From Methylobacterium nodulans ORS 2060 (GTDB lineage: Bacteria; Pseudomonadota; Alphaproteobacteria; Rhizobiales; Beijerinckiaceae): a stretch of 64,000 bases of DNA. Numbering within the stretch: the first letter of the stretch is position 1; the number at the start of each line of letters is the position of its first letter. The stretch covers positions 1,204,501 through 1,268,500 of the forward strand of contig NC_011894.1 of assembly GCF_000022085.1 (NCBI RefSeq), written 5' to 3'. Both the position numbers and the translations under genes were made by a program. The notes below the pieces were generated by a model. That model was given only the letters and a program-made list of their open reading frames with translations. It was not told the origin of the DNA and did not search any database. Positions 25,576-40,510 of this stretch are shown piece after piece.

Positions 25576-25960
25576 CTACGCCTTTGCGGAGGTTGCCGCA
25601 GCAGGCGCTCCGCTCTGCGTGATCGCCGTGATTCCGATGCCGGCAACCATGAGGATGGCGGCGATGCCGAGGGTCGCGTCGATCCGCTCGCCAAGGGCAA
25701 GCGACGACATGCCAATCCCGACCAGTGGAGTGGCCGTGACACCGAGCGCAGTGGTCAATGCCGGCAGAGAGCGGTTGACCAAGGACATCGCCCAGTAGGC
25801 GAGCGCCGTGCCGACGAGCCCACAAGGCGAGCAACGCCGTCACGCGCATGGTCCAGGCCATGCGCGGCAGCCCATGAATCGCAAGGGCGAGCCCGGTCAG
25901 AACCGCTCCAACGGTGGCCCGCCGCGCAGAGACAGCGGGGCTCGATGTTGTCGCGGTCTC
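25576..25960 (-). pseudogene. EamA/DMT-family transporter remnant
   Basis: The minus strand encodes the C-terminal end of an EamA transporter: SLVNRSLPALTTALGVTATP, IGMSSLALGERIDATLGIAA and ILMVAGIGITAI, which are the last two or three TM helices. The preceding helix (VLTGLALAIHGLPRMAWTM) is still readable but in another frame, so a frameshift lies near 25830. Everything N-terminal of that is missing. The gene cannot make a complete transporter. It abuts the tail of a MocR-type gene on the plus strand. Confidence 0.7.
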
Positions 25961-25977
25961 GCGGCTCTGCATGGCCC

Positions 25978-26078
25978 CCGGCCGGATGAACGGGATCCTG
26001 CTCGGATTCGCCTCCTGGCAGCCGCACGAAATCACCGCAGCGGTCGATCGGCTCGGCTCCATCATTGCCGAGCTTTAG
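25978..26078 (+). pseudogene. C-terminal tail of a MocR-type (GntR/aminotransferase) regulator
   Basis: A short plus-strand stretch ends at the TAG at 26076-26078 and reads MNGILLGFASWQPHEITAAV then DRLGSIIAEL. This resembles the last residues of fold-type I aminotransferase domains in MocR/PdxR regulators (pattern GLLLGFAxxxxxEIxxGVxRLA). No upstream part of such a gene is present. MocR genes are commonly divergent from EamA transporters; here only the two distal ends survive, as a deletion of the shared central region would leave. The identification rests on about 33 residues. Confidence 0.45.
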
Positions 26079-26131
26079 GCAAAGCGTCACGCACTGCTCT
26101 TGAGAAGGGCAGCCGCCACTGCTCCGCCCGC

Positions 26132-27025
26132 CTATTCCTTCGCGGTCGCCGGCTCGTCCTTGGCCGGAACCGGGGTGATGCCGCCGATCACGCGCACCGG
26201 GCGGCTGCCGGCCTCCGGCGGGGTCTTCCAGCCGGAATCGGCCGCCTTCGGCGCGGGCGGCGGACTCGCGGCCGCCATCGGCTTCGTCTCCGGCGCGGCG
26301 GGCTTGGGGGCGACGAGCTTGGGGGCGGGCTTCGGCTCGGTCAGGGCGGCCGGGCTCTCGATCGGCTTCGGGGCCGCCCTGGCGGCCTTGCGGGGCGCCT
26401 CGGACCGGCGGGCGGCGGGGCTGTCCGGGTTCAGGCCGAGCGGGTTCCCGTCCTGCGCCGCGCCGGGCAGCGGGCGGGGAGCGGGTGAGGCGGGTGCGAC
26501 GCGCTCGACCGGCGGCAGCACCCGGGCCGCGGTGCGGCGCTCGTCGGGCAGGGGCTCGGTGCGGCCATAGGCCGGGGCGCCGGCGGAGGGTGCGCGCGGG
26601 AGCGGCTCGCGGGCGAGGTCGCGGGGCGGCAGGATGCGGGTCTCGGCCTCGGTCCAGCCATAGCCTGGGCGGCGCCCGCCCGGGATCGTGCCCGGCGGGT
26701 AGAGCGGCGCCTCGATTCGGTCGCGGTCGAGCACCCGGCCCGTGCGGGCATTGACGGTGAGCCGCACCCGGTTGCCCCAGGGCGAGTCGGCCTCGAGCAC
26801 GTAGGCATCGCCATCGAAGCGCGGATGCGTGAAGGCCCGGTAGCCCTCGCGGCCGAGCCGGACCAGCACGGCGCGGGGCGCGAGCACCGCGTCCGCCTCC
26901 TCGACCTCGTAATAGACCTGCGCGGAGGCCGGCGCCGGCGCTCCGATCCCGAGCGCCGTCAGAAGGCCCGCGAAGGAGAGCGCGGCCGCGTGGGCCGCGC
27001 TCCGAGTCGACCGCCGAGCGATCAT
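26132..27025 (-). CDS. Secreted Pro/Ala-rich protein, function unknown
   Basis: 297 residues. Signal peptide: about residues 1-32, with AAALSFAGLLTALGIG and cleavage near ASAQ. A short conserved domain (about 33-105, YYEVEEADAVLAPRAVLVRL, then NRVRLTVNARTGRVLDRDRI) resembles a PepSY-like fold in its ARTGRVLDR motif, but that is only a resemblance. The rest (about 110-297) is Pro/Ala/Arg/Lys-rich and probably disordered and surface or cell-wall associated. The start at ATG 27023-27025 has AAGGGA nine bases before it; an upstream ATG at 27032-27034 is possible. Not recognised beyond this. Confidence 0.6.
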   Translation of the reverse strand: MIARRSTRSAAHAAALSFAGLLTALGIGAPAPASAQVYYEVEEADAVLAPRAVLVRLGREGYRAFTHPRFDGDAYVLEADSPWGNRVRLTVNARTGRVLDRDRIEAPLYPPGTIPGGRRPGYGWTEAETRILPPRDLAREPLPRAPSAGAPAYGRTEPLPDERRTAARVLPPVERVAPASPAPRPLPGAAQDGNPLGLNPDSPAARRSEAPRKAARAAPKPIESPAALTEPKPAPKLVAPKPAAPETKPMAAASPPPAPKAADSGWKTPPEAGSRPVRVIGGITPVPAKDEPATAKE

Positions 27026-27216
27026 GTCCCGCATTCCCTTGGTTTCGGGGCCGTCGGAGTTGGCTCCCCGCTTCCCCTTGTGCTTGGACGAGCCCGTTAG
27101 ATCTGCCGATTGGGGCGGGAATGCGGGGATAACGCGGTGTGCCTGCACACCTCGTCCTCGCCTTTCCGGCGATGGCGGATCAGAATTCGCCGCCCCGCAC
27201 GCCCCGGATCTTCCCC

Positions 27217-27927
27217 ATGTCGCGCCTCGCGCCCGCCCTAAGCAGGTTTCGGAGCCTGCGGTTTTCCGGCAAAAACCTGCGACGGGCCAAGGACCTCAGC
27301 AGGCGAAGTGGCGGCACGCCAACGCAAGCCTGCTTAGCGCTCTGCCTGCTCTCGACCGTGGCCCTCGCCCAGGACCGCCTGCCCACCATCCCGCCCGACC
27401 AGTACACGCCCGAGCAGAAGAAGGCCGCCGAGGAGTTCGAGGCGGCCCGCAAGGTCAAGGTCTTCGGTCCCTTCGAGCCGCTGATGCACTCGCCGGAGGT
27501 GATGACCCTCACCCGCGCGATGGGCGACTACCTGCGCTACAAGCCGAAGATCGGCACCAGGCTCTCCGAGCTCGTCATCCTGATCAACGCGCGGCTGTGG
27601 ACGCAGGATTACGAATGGTACGTCCACGCCCCGATCGCCGCGAAGGTCGGCATCGCTCCGGAGGTCATCGCGGCGATCCGGGACGGGCGCCGGCCGACGG
27701 GCCTCAGCGAGGACGAGGAGATCGTCTACGACTTCACCACCGAGCTGCAGCAGAACCGGCGCGTCTCGGACGCGACCTTCGCGCGGGCCGAGCAGCGTTT
27801 CGGCAAGCCGGGCGTGGTCGATCTGACGGCGATCAGCGGCTACTACACCTTCCTGGCGATGCAGCTGAACGCAGCCCGCTACGGCATCCCGAAGGACGGG
27901 ACGCCGCTGCCGCGCCTGCCGGAGTGA
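27217..27927 (+). CDS. Carboxymuconolactone decarboxylase family protein with a repeat-derived insertion in its signal peptide
   Basis: 236 residues. The mature part is a complete AhpD/CMD-like helical protein: TIPPDQYTPEQKKAAEEFEA, RLSELVILINARLWTQDYEW, APIAAKVGIAPEVIAAI, VDLTAISGYYTFLAMQLNA. The usual catalytic CxxC pair of AhpD is absent; the WTQDYEWYVHAP stretch corresponds to that helix. The N-terminus is odd. MSRLAPAL and ALCLLSTVALAQ together would be a normal signal peptide, but 33 codons (27238-27336), identical in layout to a palindromic repeat, separate them. The frame is kept. Whether the protein is still exported is doubtful. Confidence 0.8.
   Translation: MSRLAPALSRFRSLRFSGKNLRRAKDLSRRSGGTPTQACLALCLLSTVALAQDRLPTIPPDQYTPEQKKAAEEFEAARKVKVFGPFEPLMHSPEVMTLTRAMGDYLRYKPKIGTRLSELVILINARLWTQDYEWYVHAPIAAKVGIAPEVIAAIRDGRRPTGLSEDEEIVYDFTTELQQNRRVSDATFARAEQRFGKPGVVDLTAISGYYTFLAMQLNAARYGIPKDGTPLPRLPE
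27238..27337. repeat. Two-hairpin palindromic repeat, copy 2, inside a coding region
   Basis: 100 bases from CTAAGCAGG to CCTGCTTAG, related along its length to 18044-18148 (shared blocks include CTAAGCAGGTTTCGG, GCGGTTTTCCG, CAAAAACCTGCGAC and GCAAGCCTGCTTAG). The left hairpin (GCAGGTTT with AAACCTGC) is intact; the right one is degenerate. If one TA of the flanking CTA...TAG is counted as duplicated target, the net insertion is 99 bases, exactly 33 codons. Confidence 0.85.
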
Positions 27928-27936
27928 CGGCCCCGC

Positions 27937-28998
27937 TCAGGCGCAAGCCCGCGCGAGGTCGAGGAAGGCGTCGACCTCGGCCTGCGTCGTCGAGAAGGCG
28001 GTGATCAGGCGCGCGAAGACCTCGCCCTCGCGCACGGCCTCGCCGGGGGGCAGGCTGGTGGAGTGCCAGCCGTAGAAGGTGGCGCCGCCCTCCTTGAGAC
28101 TGCGCTCCAGATGCGCCGGCAGGATCGGGAAGACCTCGTTCGCCTCGACCGGCCAGGCGAGGCGAACGCCCGGGATCTCCGCGAGTCCGCGGCCGAGCCG
28201 CGCCGCCATGCGGTTCGCGGTCGCGGCATTGGCGAGCCAGTGGTCGTCGTCCAGATAGGCGTGGAGCTGGGCGGCGAGCAGCCGGCCCTTCGAGAGGAGA
28301 TGGCCCGCCCGCTTGCGGCGGTACTCGATCGTCTCGGCGAGATCCGGGCGGAACACCACGATCGCCTCGGCGGCAAGCGCCCCGTTCTTGCTCGCCCCGA
28401 AGGACAGGATGTCGACGCCCGCCCGCCAGGTCACGTCGGCGGGCGGGCAGCCGAGCGCCGCGACGGCGTTGGCGAAGCGCGCGCCGTCCATGTGCACGGC
28501 GAGGCCGTGCCGGTGGGCGCCTTCCGCGAGGCGCGCCACCTCGTCCGGGCGGTAGACGAGGCCGCCCTCGGTGGCCTGCGACAGGGTGAGGGCCCGGGCC
28601 GGCATCTGTTTCACGTGGCGGGGCATCGCCGAGAGCGTCGCGTCGAAGGCCGCCGGATCGATCTTGGCCCCGGTGCCGGGAAGTCCCGCGAGCTTGGCGC
28701 CGTGGGTGTAGAATTCCGGCGCGCCGCACTCGTCGCCCATCACATGCGCCTCCTCGTGGCAGAGGCAGAGGCCGAAGGGCGGCACCATCGCGGCGAGCGC
28801 GATGGCGTTCGCCGCCGTGCCGGTCGCGACCGGGAACACGACGAGGTCGGGATGCTGGAAGAGGGCGCGGAAGCGCGCCTGGAGCGCGGCGGTGAGCGGA
28901 TCCGCCCCGTAGGCCGGCATCGCACCCGCATTCGCGCGCACCACCGCGTCGAGGATCGGGGCGCTCGCGCCGGTCACGTTGTCGCTCGCGAAGTTCAT
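27937..28998 (-). CDS. ltaE: Low-specificity L-threonine aldolase (beta-eliminating lyase family)
   Basis: 353 residues, PLP-dependent fold type I. Landmarks: NFASDNVTGASAPILDAV at the start, VFPVATGTAANAIALAAM, CHEEAHVMGDECGAPEF, HMDGARFANAVAALG and the PLP lysine in SFGASKNGALAAEAIV. It cleaves L-threonine or allo-threonine to glycine and acetaldehyde. The ATG at 28996-28998 is chosen because GGGAG lies eight bases upstream and the family begins there; ATG codons at 29026-29031 are alternatives. Confidence 0.9.
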   Translation of the reverse strand: MNFASDNVTGASAPILDAVVRANAGAMPAYGADPLTAALQARFRALFQHPDLVVFPVATGTAANAIALAAMVPPFGLCLCHEEAHVMGDECGAPEFYTHGAKLAGLPGTGAKIDPAAFDATLSAMPRHVKQMPARALTLSQATEGGLVYRPDEVARLAEGAHRHGLAVHMDGARFANAVAALGCPPADVTWRAGVDILSFGASKNGALAAEAIVVFRPDLAETIEYRRKRAGHLLSKGRLLAAQLHAYLDDDHWLANAATANRMAARLGRGLAEIPGVRLAWPVEANEVFPILPAHLERSLKEGGATFYGWHSTSLPPGEAVREGEVFARLITAFSTTQAEVDAFLDLARACA

Positions 28999-29185
28999 CA
29001 GGTCCGCTCCCGCCGAATCAGGCGCCATCATGCCGGCGCCGGCGCGGCACCGCGACCGGGGCAGGATCATGGCGGGCATGCGCGGGGCCTGGAAAAGGGG
29101 CTTGGAAAAACTGCGCCGCCCCGACGCGATTTGAACGTTCGTTGCGGCGCGCCGCCGCACGACGCAAGAAAATCACACGCTCCCG

Positions 29186-29203
29186 CAGGCACGGCCCTTG
29201 CTG
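29186..29203 (+). promoter_or_regulatory. Sigma-54-type promoter upstream of gltB
   Basis: AGGCACGGCCCTTGCT carries GG at 29188-29189 and GC at 29200-29201, with ten bases between, and matches TGGCACG-N4-TTGCW except for the first T. It faces gltB, whose ATG is about 410 bases downstream. RpoN control of glutamate synthase would fit the nitrogen role. A weaker element with the same GG-N10-GC spacing is at 29308-29321. Confidence 0.5.
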
Positions 29204-29346
29204 GAGCCGTTGAAATCTGGCAACGTCCAAAATTAGGACAGCAGGACTGTCCCATTTTCCCGGGCCGCGCGGTCCGGAATCCGAAGGGCGCTGGCTGGTG
29301 GCTCGCTGGTTGATGGCTTGCACTTTGGCCAAACGAGATAAGAAAG

Positions 29347-29367
29347 GCACCGCCCCGCGGGCGGTGC
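29347..29367. other. GC-rich hairpin in the gltB leader
   Basis: GCACCGCCC at 29347-29355 pairs perfectly with 29359-29367 around a three-base loop. No T-run follows. It lies between the sigma-54-type element and the gltB start in a roughly 610-base gap (28999-29609) that otherwise holds no gene I can support. A leader structure or weak terminator are both possible. Confidence 0.4.
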
Positions 29368-29609
29368 GGACGCGCGCCGGCTGACGAGGCCGCCGGGCGT
29401 CCGCGAGGTGCGGGCGCTCCCTGACGCGAGACGCGGCCGAACCTCCAAGAGAATGAAGCGGTGGCCCATGCTAGGTCCCGCCGAGCGCGAAGTCCGTCCG
29501 CCGGATCGCGCCGGCGGGAGGGGCCTCCGGACGATGATGCGCCGGCCTCATGCCGGCCGCGTGGCAGCAGGCGCGCCCCCGAAGGCGGGCGCCGACGGGA
29601 GACGAGACG

Positions 29610-34301
<4,692 letters not shown>

Positions 34302-34317
34302 CCGCTCGCAAGCCAGG

Positions 34318-34500
34318 CGCGGGGAACCCCCTCTCCCGAGCGGGAGAGGGGCATGGGGATCGAAGATCCCACGTGAGGGTGCTACGGTTCCGCAAGGTAA
34401 CTGAACCGTGCCGCTGCCAACTCGCCGCTCCGCGCCCAAAACTGAACCCGTGCCACCCTCACCCCTGCCCCTCTCCCACTCGGGAGAGGGGTTCCCCGCG
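34318..34500. repeat. Nested inverted-repeat element between gltB and the GST gene
   Basis: The left end (34318-34335) reads CGCGGGGAAC followed by a C-run and CTCTC; the right end (34484-34500) is its near-perfect complement. Inside each arm is a small hairpin of the type CCCTCTCCC-N4-GGGAGAGGG (left CCCGAGCGGGAG, right CCCACTCGGGAG). The remaining middle has no gene. The same hairpin units occur in the 46926-47163 element, so this is a dispersed family. Confidence 0.75.
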
Positions 34501-34540
34501 CCTCATCGGCCAGGGGATGCTGATCCTCGGAGGCATCGCA

Positions 34541-35155
34541 GTGCAGATCTTCGGCGACCTAGTGTCGGGCAATTGCCTCAAGGTGAGATACGTCGCCGAT
34601 CATCTCGGCCTGCCCTATACTTGGGTGCCCGTCGACATCATGAAGGGCGAGAGCCGCACGCCCGAATACCTCGCCCGCTTTCCCGCCGGGCAGGTGCCCG
34701 GAATCGTCTTTCCGGACGGGCGCTGCCTCGCGCAGTCGAACGCCATCATCCGGTACCTCGCCCGCAGCAGCGCGCTCTTGCCGGAGGATCCCTGGATCCA
34801 GGCCAAGATCGACGAGTGGCTGTTCTGGGAGCAGTACAGCCACGAGCCCACCATCGCCGTCTGCCGCTTCCAGATGCGCTACAGGGGCGAGCCCGCCGCG
34901 ATGCGCGACCCCCGGAAGGTGGCCGGCGGCGAGGCGGCCCTCGACCTGATGGAGCGACGCTTGGTCGCCGCGGATTGGTTCGCGGGCGAGACCTTCACCA
35001 TCGCGGACATCGCCCTCTTCGCCTATACGCAATTCGCCGACGAGGGCGGATTCAGCCTCGCCGCGCGGCCGGCCGTGCGCGCTTGGCTCAAGCGTTGCAT
35101 GCAGGCTCTCGGCCTGCCGCGTGACGAACCGACACCTCCCGCCGCACTCTCCTGA
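34541..35155 (+). CDS. Glutathione S-transferase family protein
   Basis: 204 residues from GTG. The N-terminal thioredoxin-like half has QIFGDLVSGNCLKVRYVADH, then GQVPGIVFPDGRCLAQSNAI, the glutathione-binding Ser-Asn region (usually ES), and IIRYLAR. The C-terminal helical half has TIADIALFAYTQFADEGGF. The N-terminal Ser-Gly-Asn-Cys stretch would supply the catalytic residue. Substrate unknown. GTG 34541 has GGAGG seven bases upstream; an upstream ATG (34517) is also open. Its position between gltB and gltD, on the same strand, is unusual. Confidence 0.82.
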   Translation: MQIFGDLVSGNCLKVRYVADHLGLPYTWVPVDIMKGESRTPEYLARFPAGQVPGIVFPDGRCLAQSNAIIRYLARSSALLPEDPWIQAKIDEWLFWEQYSHEPTIAVCRFQMRYRGEPAAMRDPRKVAGGEAALDLMERRLVAADWFAGETFTIADIALFAYTQFADEGGFSLAARPAVRAWLKRCMQALGLPRDEPTPPAALS

Positions 35156-35203
35156 GAGCCCCGGCGCCGATCCGTTCCCCGTTCCACATTCCGAGTTTTT
35201 CCG

Positions 35204-36637
<1,434 letters not shown>

Positions 36638-36643
36638 CTCAGC

Positions 36644-36655
36644 TTCCGGTTGATC
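36644..36655. repeat. Short core of a dispersed palindromic repeat between convergent genes
   Basis: TTCCGGTTGATC occurs between the stops of gltD and the convergent DUF459 gene and overlaps the end of the latter. The same 12 bases are in the hairpin at 11850-11884, also between convergent genes, and TTCGGGTTGATC is in the 46.9 kb element. Here the flanking arms are degenerate, so it probably no longer forms a strong hairpin. Confidence 0.45.
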
Positions 36656-38111
36656 AGCTCCGCGGCCAGCGGAAATCGTCCGCCCGGCCGGGCTGCGGGC
36701 TCGGCGGGGCGCCGCGGGTGAGGCTGCGCTCCACCGTATAGCCCCCATCGCCCTCGATCCGCGGCCGACCGCTGATGAGCTGGCCGCCGGGCGAGACCTC
36801 GTTGCGGGTCAGCGGCACGACCGGGCCGGCGGTCGGCTTCACCGGCAGGGCCGGAATGCCGGGTGGCTCCGGCAGGCTCGGCAGCATGGCGGTGATGAGC
36901 CGGTCGATGGCCGCATCGTCGTCCAGGCGCGGCGCCTGGCCCGGCTCCGCGGGCGCCGGGGCGGTCGCCACCGCGTCGGGGACGCTCGGGGCGCCGCCGC
37001 GCTGCTCCATCAGACGCTTGATCTCGACATCCGCGAAATGCGCCGCCTTGCGGGCGCCCGCCTGGGTGAAATGCACGCCGTCGGAGGTGCGCAGGCGCGC
37101 GGACTGACCCTCGACGTCGGGCCCGGTCGCCACGTAGCGGTTCTGCTCATCCACGAAGGCCGGCCAGATATCGACGTAGACGCCGCCCGCCCGCTGGACG
37201 CGGTCCCGATTGATCTCGTTGATCGAGATGAGATCGGCCGAGAGGCCCTCGTTCTTCATCGGCGGCTCGCCGACCCAGATCACCGGCACCTTGGCATCGG
37301 CAAAGACCTTCAGCAGGGCGTCGACCCGGTCGCGGTAGACCGCCTTCCAGCGGTCGCTGAGCGCCTCGACGGTCTGGTCGCCGTCGCGCAGGGACTGGCG
37401 GTCGTTCGCCCCCACCATCACGATCGCGTAGGTCACCTTCGGGTTGGACTTCACGTACTCCTCGGCGGCCTTGGGCCAATCGACCACGTCCCGGCGCACG
37501 AGACCGCTGTCGCCCCGGGCGCGGCGGATGATCAGCACGTCGGGATTGGACTCGTAGGCGGCCTCCAGCCCCTTGCCGAGCAGATCGGCGAGCGAATCGC
37601 CGAACACCGCGATCTGCGTCGTCGGATTCGTCTTCGGCTTCGGCGCGGGCGCGGCCGCGACGGCCGGAGCGGGCCGCGGCTTCGGCCGCTGGACCGAGCG
37701 CCCCTCGCGGCTGCGATGGACTTCCCGGAGCGCCTCGCGCGGCGCCGCCTCGCGCGGGCCCTCGCGCAGGCGGGGCCGGGGCGTCCGGTAGCCGCCGTAA
37801 TAGCCGCCCTGCTGGGGCTGGGGCTGGGGCGCGGGTGCGGCCTGCTGCGGCGCATCGTCCTCCCAGGGCCAGCGAAACCCGCGCTGCGGGGCCGGCGCCG
37901 GCGCCGGAGCCGGGGCGCGCCGGTAGCCCTGCCGCCCGCCATAGCCGTCGTCGTAGCCGCGCGGCCGGTAGCCGTAGGGATCCTGCCGCGGCGCCTGATA
38001 CCCGCCGTCGCCGCCGCCCCACCATTGCGCGTGGGCGGGCAGCGCGGTCGCGAGCAATCCGCCGCCGACGAGGCTGCGCAGCCCGAGCCCCACGATCCTC
38101 CGCCACCTCAT
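36654..38111 (-). CDS. Secreted SGNH-hydrolase family protein (DUF459)
   Basis: 485 residues. The signal peptide is [21 protein letters not shown], cleaved near AHAQ. A low-complexity Gly/Tyr/Arg/Pro region follows (about 28-160). The SGNH domain (about 165-385) has block I as [15 protein letters not shown] (Ser nucleophile), a Gly in RARGDSGLV, block III as VGANDRQSL, and block V as [14 protein letters not shown] with Asp and His of the triad. A Pro-rich tail ends it. DUF459 proteins are periplasmic and probably act on acyl or acetyl groups of cell-wall or surface glycans; the substrate is not known. Its neighbour is a lytic transglycosylase on the same strand. Confidence 0.8.
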   Translation of the reverse strand: MRWRRIVGLGLRSLVGGGLLATALPAHAQWWGGGDGGYQAPRQDPYGYRPRGYDDGYGGRQGYRRAPAPAPAPAPQRGFRWPWEDDAPQQAAPAPQPQPQQGGYYGGYRTPRPRLREGPREAAPREALREVHRSREGRSVQRPKPRPAPAVAAAPAPKPKTNPTTQIAVFGDSLADLLGKGLEAAYESNPDVLIIRRARGDSGLVRRDVVDWPKAAEEYVKSNPKVTYAIVMVGANDRQSLRDGDQTVEALSDRWKAVYRDRVDALLKVFADAKVPVIWVGEPPMKNEGLSADLISINEINRDRVQRAGGVYVDIWPAFVDEQNRYVATGPDVEGQSARLRTSDGVHFTQAGARKAAHFADVEIKRLMEQRGGAPSVPDAVATAPAPAEPGQAPRLDDDAAIDRLITAMLPSLPEPPGIPALPVKPTAGPVVPLTRNEVSPGGQLISGRPRIEGDGGYTVERSLTRGAPPSPQPGRADDFRWPRS

Positions 38112-38193
38112 GCGCCGGCATCCTCCCGCATCGCACCCGCCGATCCCGAAGATCCGATGATAACGTGCTACGGCGCAGATCGCACCCGACGGG

Positions 38194-39372
38194 TCAGGGC
38201 GAGGCGTGCCGCAGATGCTCCAGCAGCGCCGGCGTCGCGTAGCCATCCGCCGGCAGGCCGGCGGCGATCTGGTAGCGGCGCACGGCCTCGCGCAGCTTCG
38301 GCCCGGCCCGGCCGTCGAGGGGGCCCGCATAGAGGCTGCGCGCCGCGAGCCCCTGCTGGAGGGCCCTGAGACCCGCCTGGTCGAGGCGCGGCGCGGCGAC
38401 CGGCCAGGGGGCCGAGAGGGGCGCCCCGCCGGCGATCCGGTCGGCGAGGTGGCCGACCGCGAGCGCATAGGCATCCGAGGTGTTGTAGGCGCGAAACGCC
38501 TCGAAATTGTCGGTGATGAGAAAGGCCGGCCCGCTGCGCCCGCCCGGCAGGAACAGGCTTGCCTCCCCCTGTGCCGGCAGGGCCGTCCCGTCCGCCCGCC
38601 GGACCCCGCGGGCGGAGAACTCCGCGAAGGATCCGCGGTAGCGGGCGAGATCGAACCCGTCCGGCAGCCGCACCGCGACGCCCCAGGGCAGGCCGGGCTG
38701 CCAGCCCGCCTGTCGCAGGAAGCTCGCGATCGAGGCGAGCGCGTCGGGCGCCGAGGTCCAGATGTCGCGCCGGCCGTCGCCGTCGAAATCGACCGCCGTC
38801 CGCAGATAGACCGAGGGTAGGAACTGCGTCTGGCCCATGGCCCCGGCCCAGGAGCCCCGGAGACCCTCCGGCCCCACGTCGTGATGCTCCAGGATCTCCA
38901 GGGCGGCGAGGAGTTCGTCGCGGAAGAGGTCGCTGCGATGCCCGGCCTGCGCCAGGGTCGCCAGCGCCCGCACCGTCGAGACCGTGCCGGTCCCGGTGCC
39001 GAAATCCGATTCCATGCCCCAGACCGCGAGGAGCACCGGGGCGGGGACGCTAGAGCGCGCCTCGATCGCCGCCAGCACGTCGGCGCGCCTTGCCGCCTCG
39101 GCCTTCCCGCGGGCGACGCGGCCCGGCGAGACCGCGCCCGCCAGGTAGTCCCAGATCGGGCGGCCGAACTCGCCCTGGCGCCGGATGCGGGCGAGCACCG
39201 CCGGATCGGGCGCCGTCACCTCCCGAAAGGCCGCGTCGAAGGTGGCGCGCGAAACCCCGCGCGCCTGGGCGAGCGGCCACAGGCCCTCGATCCAGGTCCG
39301 GAAGCCGTCCTGCGCCGCGGCGCCGGTGAGCGCCAGCGCGAGACCGAGCGCCGCCAGGAGACTGCGCCGCAT
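38194..39372 (-). CDS. Lytic murein transglycosylase, MltB type, with C-terminal peptidoglycan-binding domain
   Basis: 392 residues. A short signal peptide ([20 protein letters not shown]) is followed by the GH103 catalytic domain (about 24-320) with [15 protein letters not shown], where the glutamate in GMESDFG is catalytic, and [18 protein letters not shown]. The last 60 residues form a PG-binding-1 domain ([33 protein letters not shown]). It cleaves the MurNAc-GlcNAc bond with 1,6-anhydro formation. Upstream of the DUF459 gene with about 80 bases between, so probably cotranscribed; the pair suggests a cell-wall task. Confidence 0.92.
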   Translation of the reverse strand: MRRSLLAALGLALALTGAAAQDGFRTWIEGLWPLAQARGVSRATFDAAFREVTAPDPAVLARIRRQGEFGRPIWDYLAGAVSPGRVARGKAEAARRADVLAAIEARSSVPAPVLLAVWGMESDFGTGTGTVSTVRALATLAQAGHRSDLFRDELLAALEILEHHDVGPEGLRGSWAGAMGQTQFLPSVYLRTAVDFDGDGRRDIWTSAPDALASIASFLRQAGWQPGLPWGVAVRLPDGFDLARYRGSFAEFSARGVRRADGTALPAQGEASLFLPGGRSGPAFLITDNFEAFRAYNTSDAYALAVGHLADRIAGGAPLSAPWPVAAPRLDQAGLRALQQGLAARSLYAGPLDGRAGPKLREAVRRYQIAAGLPADGYATPALLEHLRHASP

Positions 39373-39376
39373 CGCG

Positions 39377-40369
39377 CTAGATCTGGTTGCGCCTGGCGAG
39401 GGCGTCCTCCCAGGCCAGCGCCTGCGAGACGATCCCGCGCAGGTCGTCGTGCTTCGGCCGCCAGCCGAGGCGCTCCCGGATGCGGTCGGCTTGCGCGATG
39501 ATCTGCGAGGGGTCGCCCGGCCGCCGCGGCGACAGGCGCACCTCGAAGTCGCGCCCCGACACCTCCTTGACCACTTGGATCACCTCCAGCACCGAGTAGC
39601 CGCGCCCGTAGCCGCAATTGAGCGTCAGGCTCTCGCCCCCGCCCCGCAGGTGGTTGAGGGCGACGAGATGCGCGTCGGCGAGGTCCGAGACCTGAATGTA
39701 GTCGCGCAGGCAGGAGCCGTCGGGCGTCGGGTAGTCGGTGCCGAACACCTCCAGATGGCTGCGCGTGCCGAGCGCGGCCTGCGTCGCGACCTTGATCAGG
39801 TGGGTGGCGTTCGGCGTCGACTGGCCGGAGCGCCCGCGCGGGTCGGCCCCCGCGACGTTGAAGTAGCGCAGGGCCACGTAGGTGAGGCCGTGGGCCTTGG
39901 CCGCGTCGGCGAGCATCCACTCGGTCATCAGCTTCGAGCGGCCGTAGGGGTTGATCGGGTTCGTCGGCAGATCCTCCGGCACCGGCACCTGGGCGGGCTC
40001 GCCGTAGACCGCCGCCGTGGAGGAGAAGATCACGTGGCGCACGCCCTCGCGCACCGCGGCCTCGATCAGCGCCCGCGACTTCACCGTGTTGTTGAGATAG
40101 TAGCCGAGCGGGTCGGAGACGGAATCCGGCACCACGATCTTGGCCGCGAAATGCGCGATGGCATCGATCCCGTGGCGGCGGATCGTCTCGGTGACGAGAG
40201 CCTGGTCGCCCATATCGCCCCGCACCAGGGTCACGTCCGGCGGCAGAGCCCAGGCGAAGCCGGTCGAGAGATCGTCGATCACCACGACCTCGCCGTGCCC
40301 CGCATCGAGCAGGGCCAAGACCATGTGGCTGCCGATGTAGCCGGCCCCTCCCGTGACAAGTACCGCCAT
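39377..40369 (-). CDS. galE: UDP-glucose 4-epimerase
   Basis: 330 residues, extended SDR. NAD-binding [18 protein letters not shown], the catalytic pair in [14 protein letters not shown] (Tyr and Lys of YxxxK), [10 protein letters not shown] with its serine, and [16 protein letters not shown] are all in place. It interconverts UDP-glucose and UDP-galactose. It is divergent from galU, which makes UDP-glucose, with 141 bases between. Its stop lies four bases from the mltB-type start, so the three minus-strand genes may be cotranscribed. Confidence 0.93.
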   Translation of the reverse strand: MAVLVTGGAGYIGSHMVLALLDAGHGEVVVIDDLSTGFAWALPPDVTLVRGDMGDQALVTETIRRHGIDAIAHFAAKIVVPDSVSDPLGYYLNNTVKSRALIEAAVREGVRHVIFSSTAAVYGEPAQVPVPEDLPTNPINPYGRSKLMTEWMLADAAKAHGLTYVALRYFNVAGADPRGRSGQSTPNATHLIKVATQAALGTRSHLEVFGTDYPTPDGSCLRDYIQVSDLADAHLVALNHLRGGGESLTLNCGYGRGYSVLEVIQVVKEVSGRDFEVRLSPRRPGDPSQIIAQADRIRERLGWRPKHDDLRGIVSQALAWEDALARRNQI

Positions 40370-40510
40370 GCCGCTCTCCTCGCAGGTCGCGGGTTGATCA
40401 CTACCCCGCTATGCTTCAGCGTCAATGAACCGTGCGGCGGCCGTTCCGCACGGTCAGCCTCACCGGCCCCGGCAGCGCCCGGGGCTCCCTGTTTCACCGG
40501 ATCACGCACG

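Noticed and set aside
29308..29321. Second sigma-54-type site before gltB
   Set aside because: The GG-N10-GC spacing is right but the inner bases depart from consensus, so it is mentioned in a finding and not listed as a feature.
29400..29609. Possible leader peptide before gltB
   Set aside because: Short Arg/Gly/Pro-rich frames without ribosome-binding sites or stop-attenuator structure.
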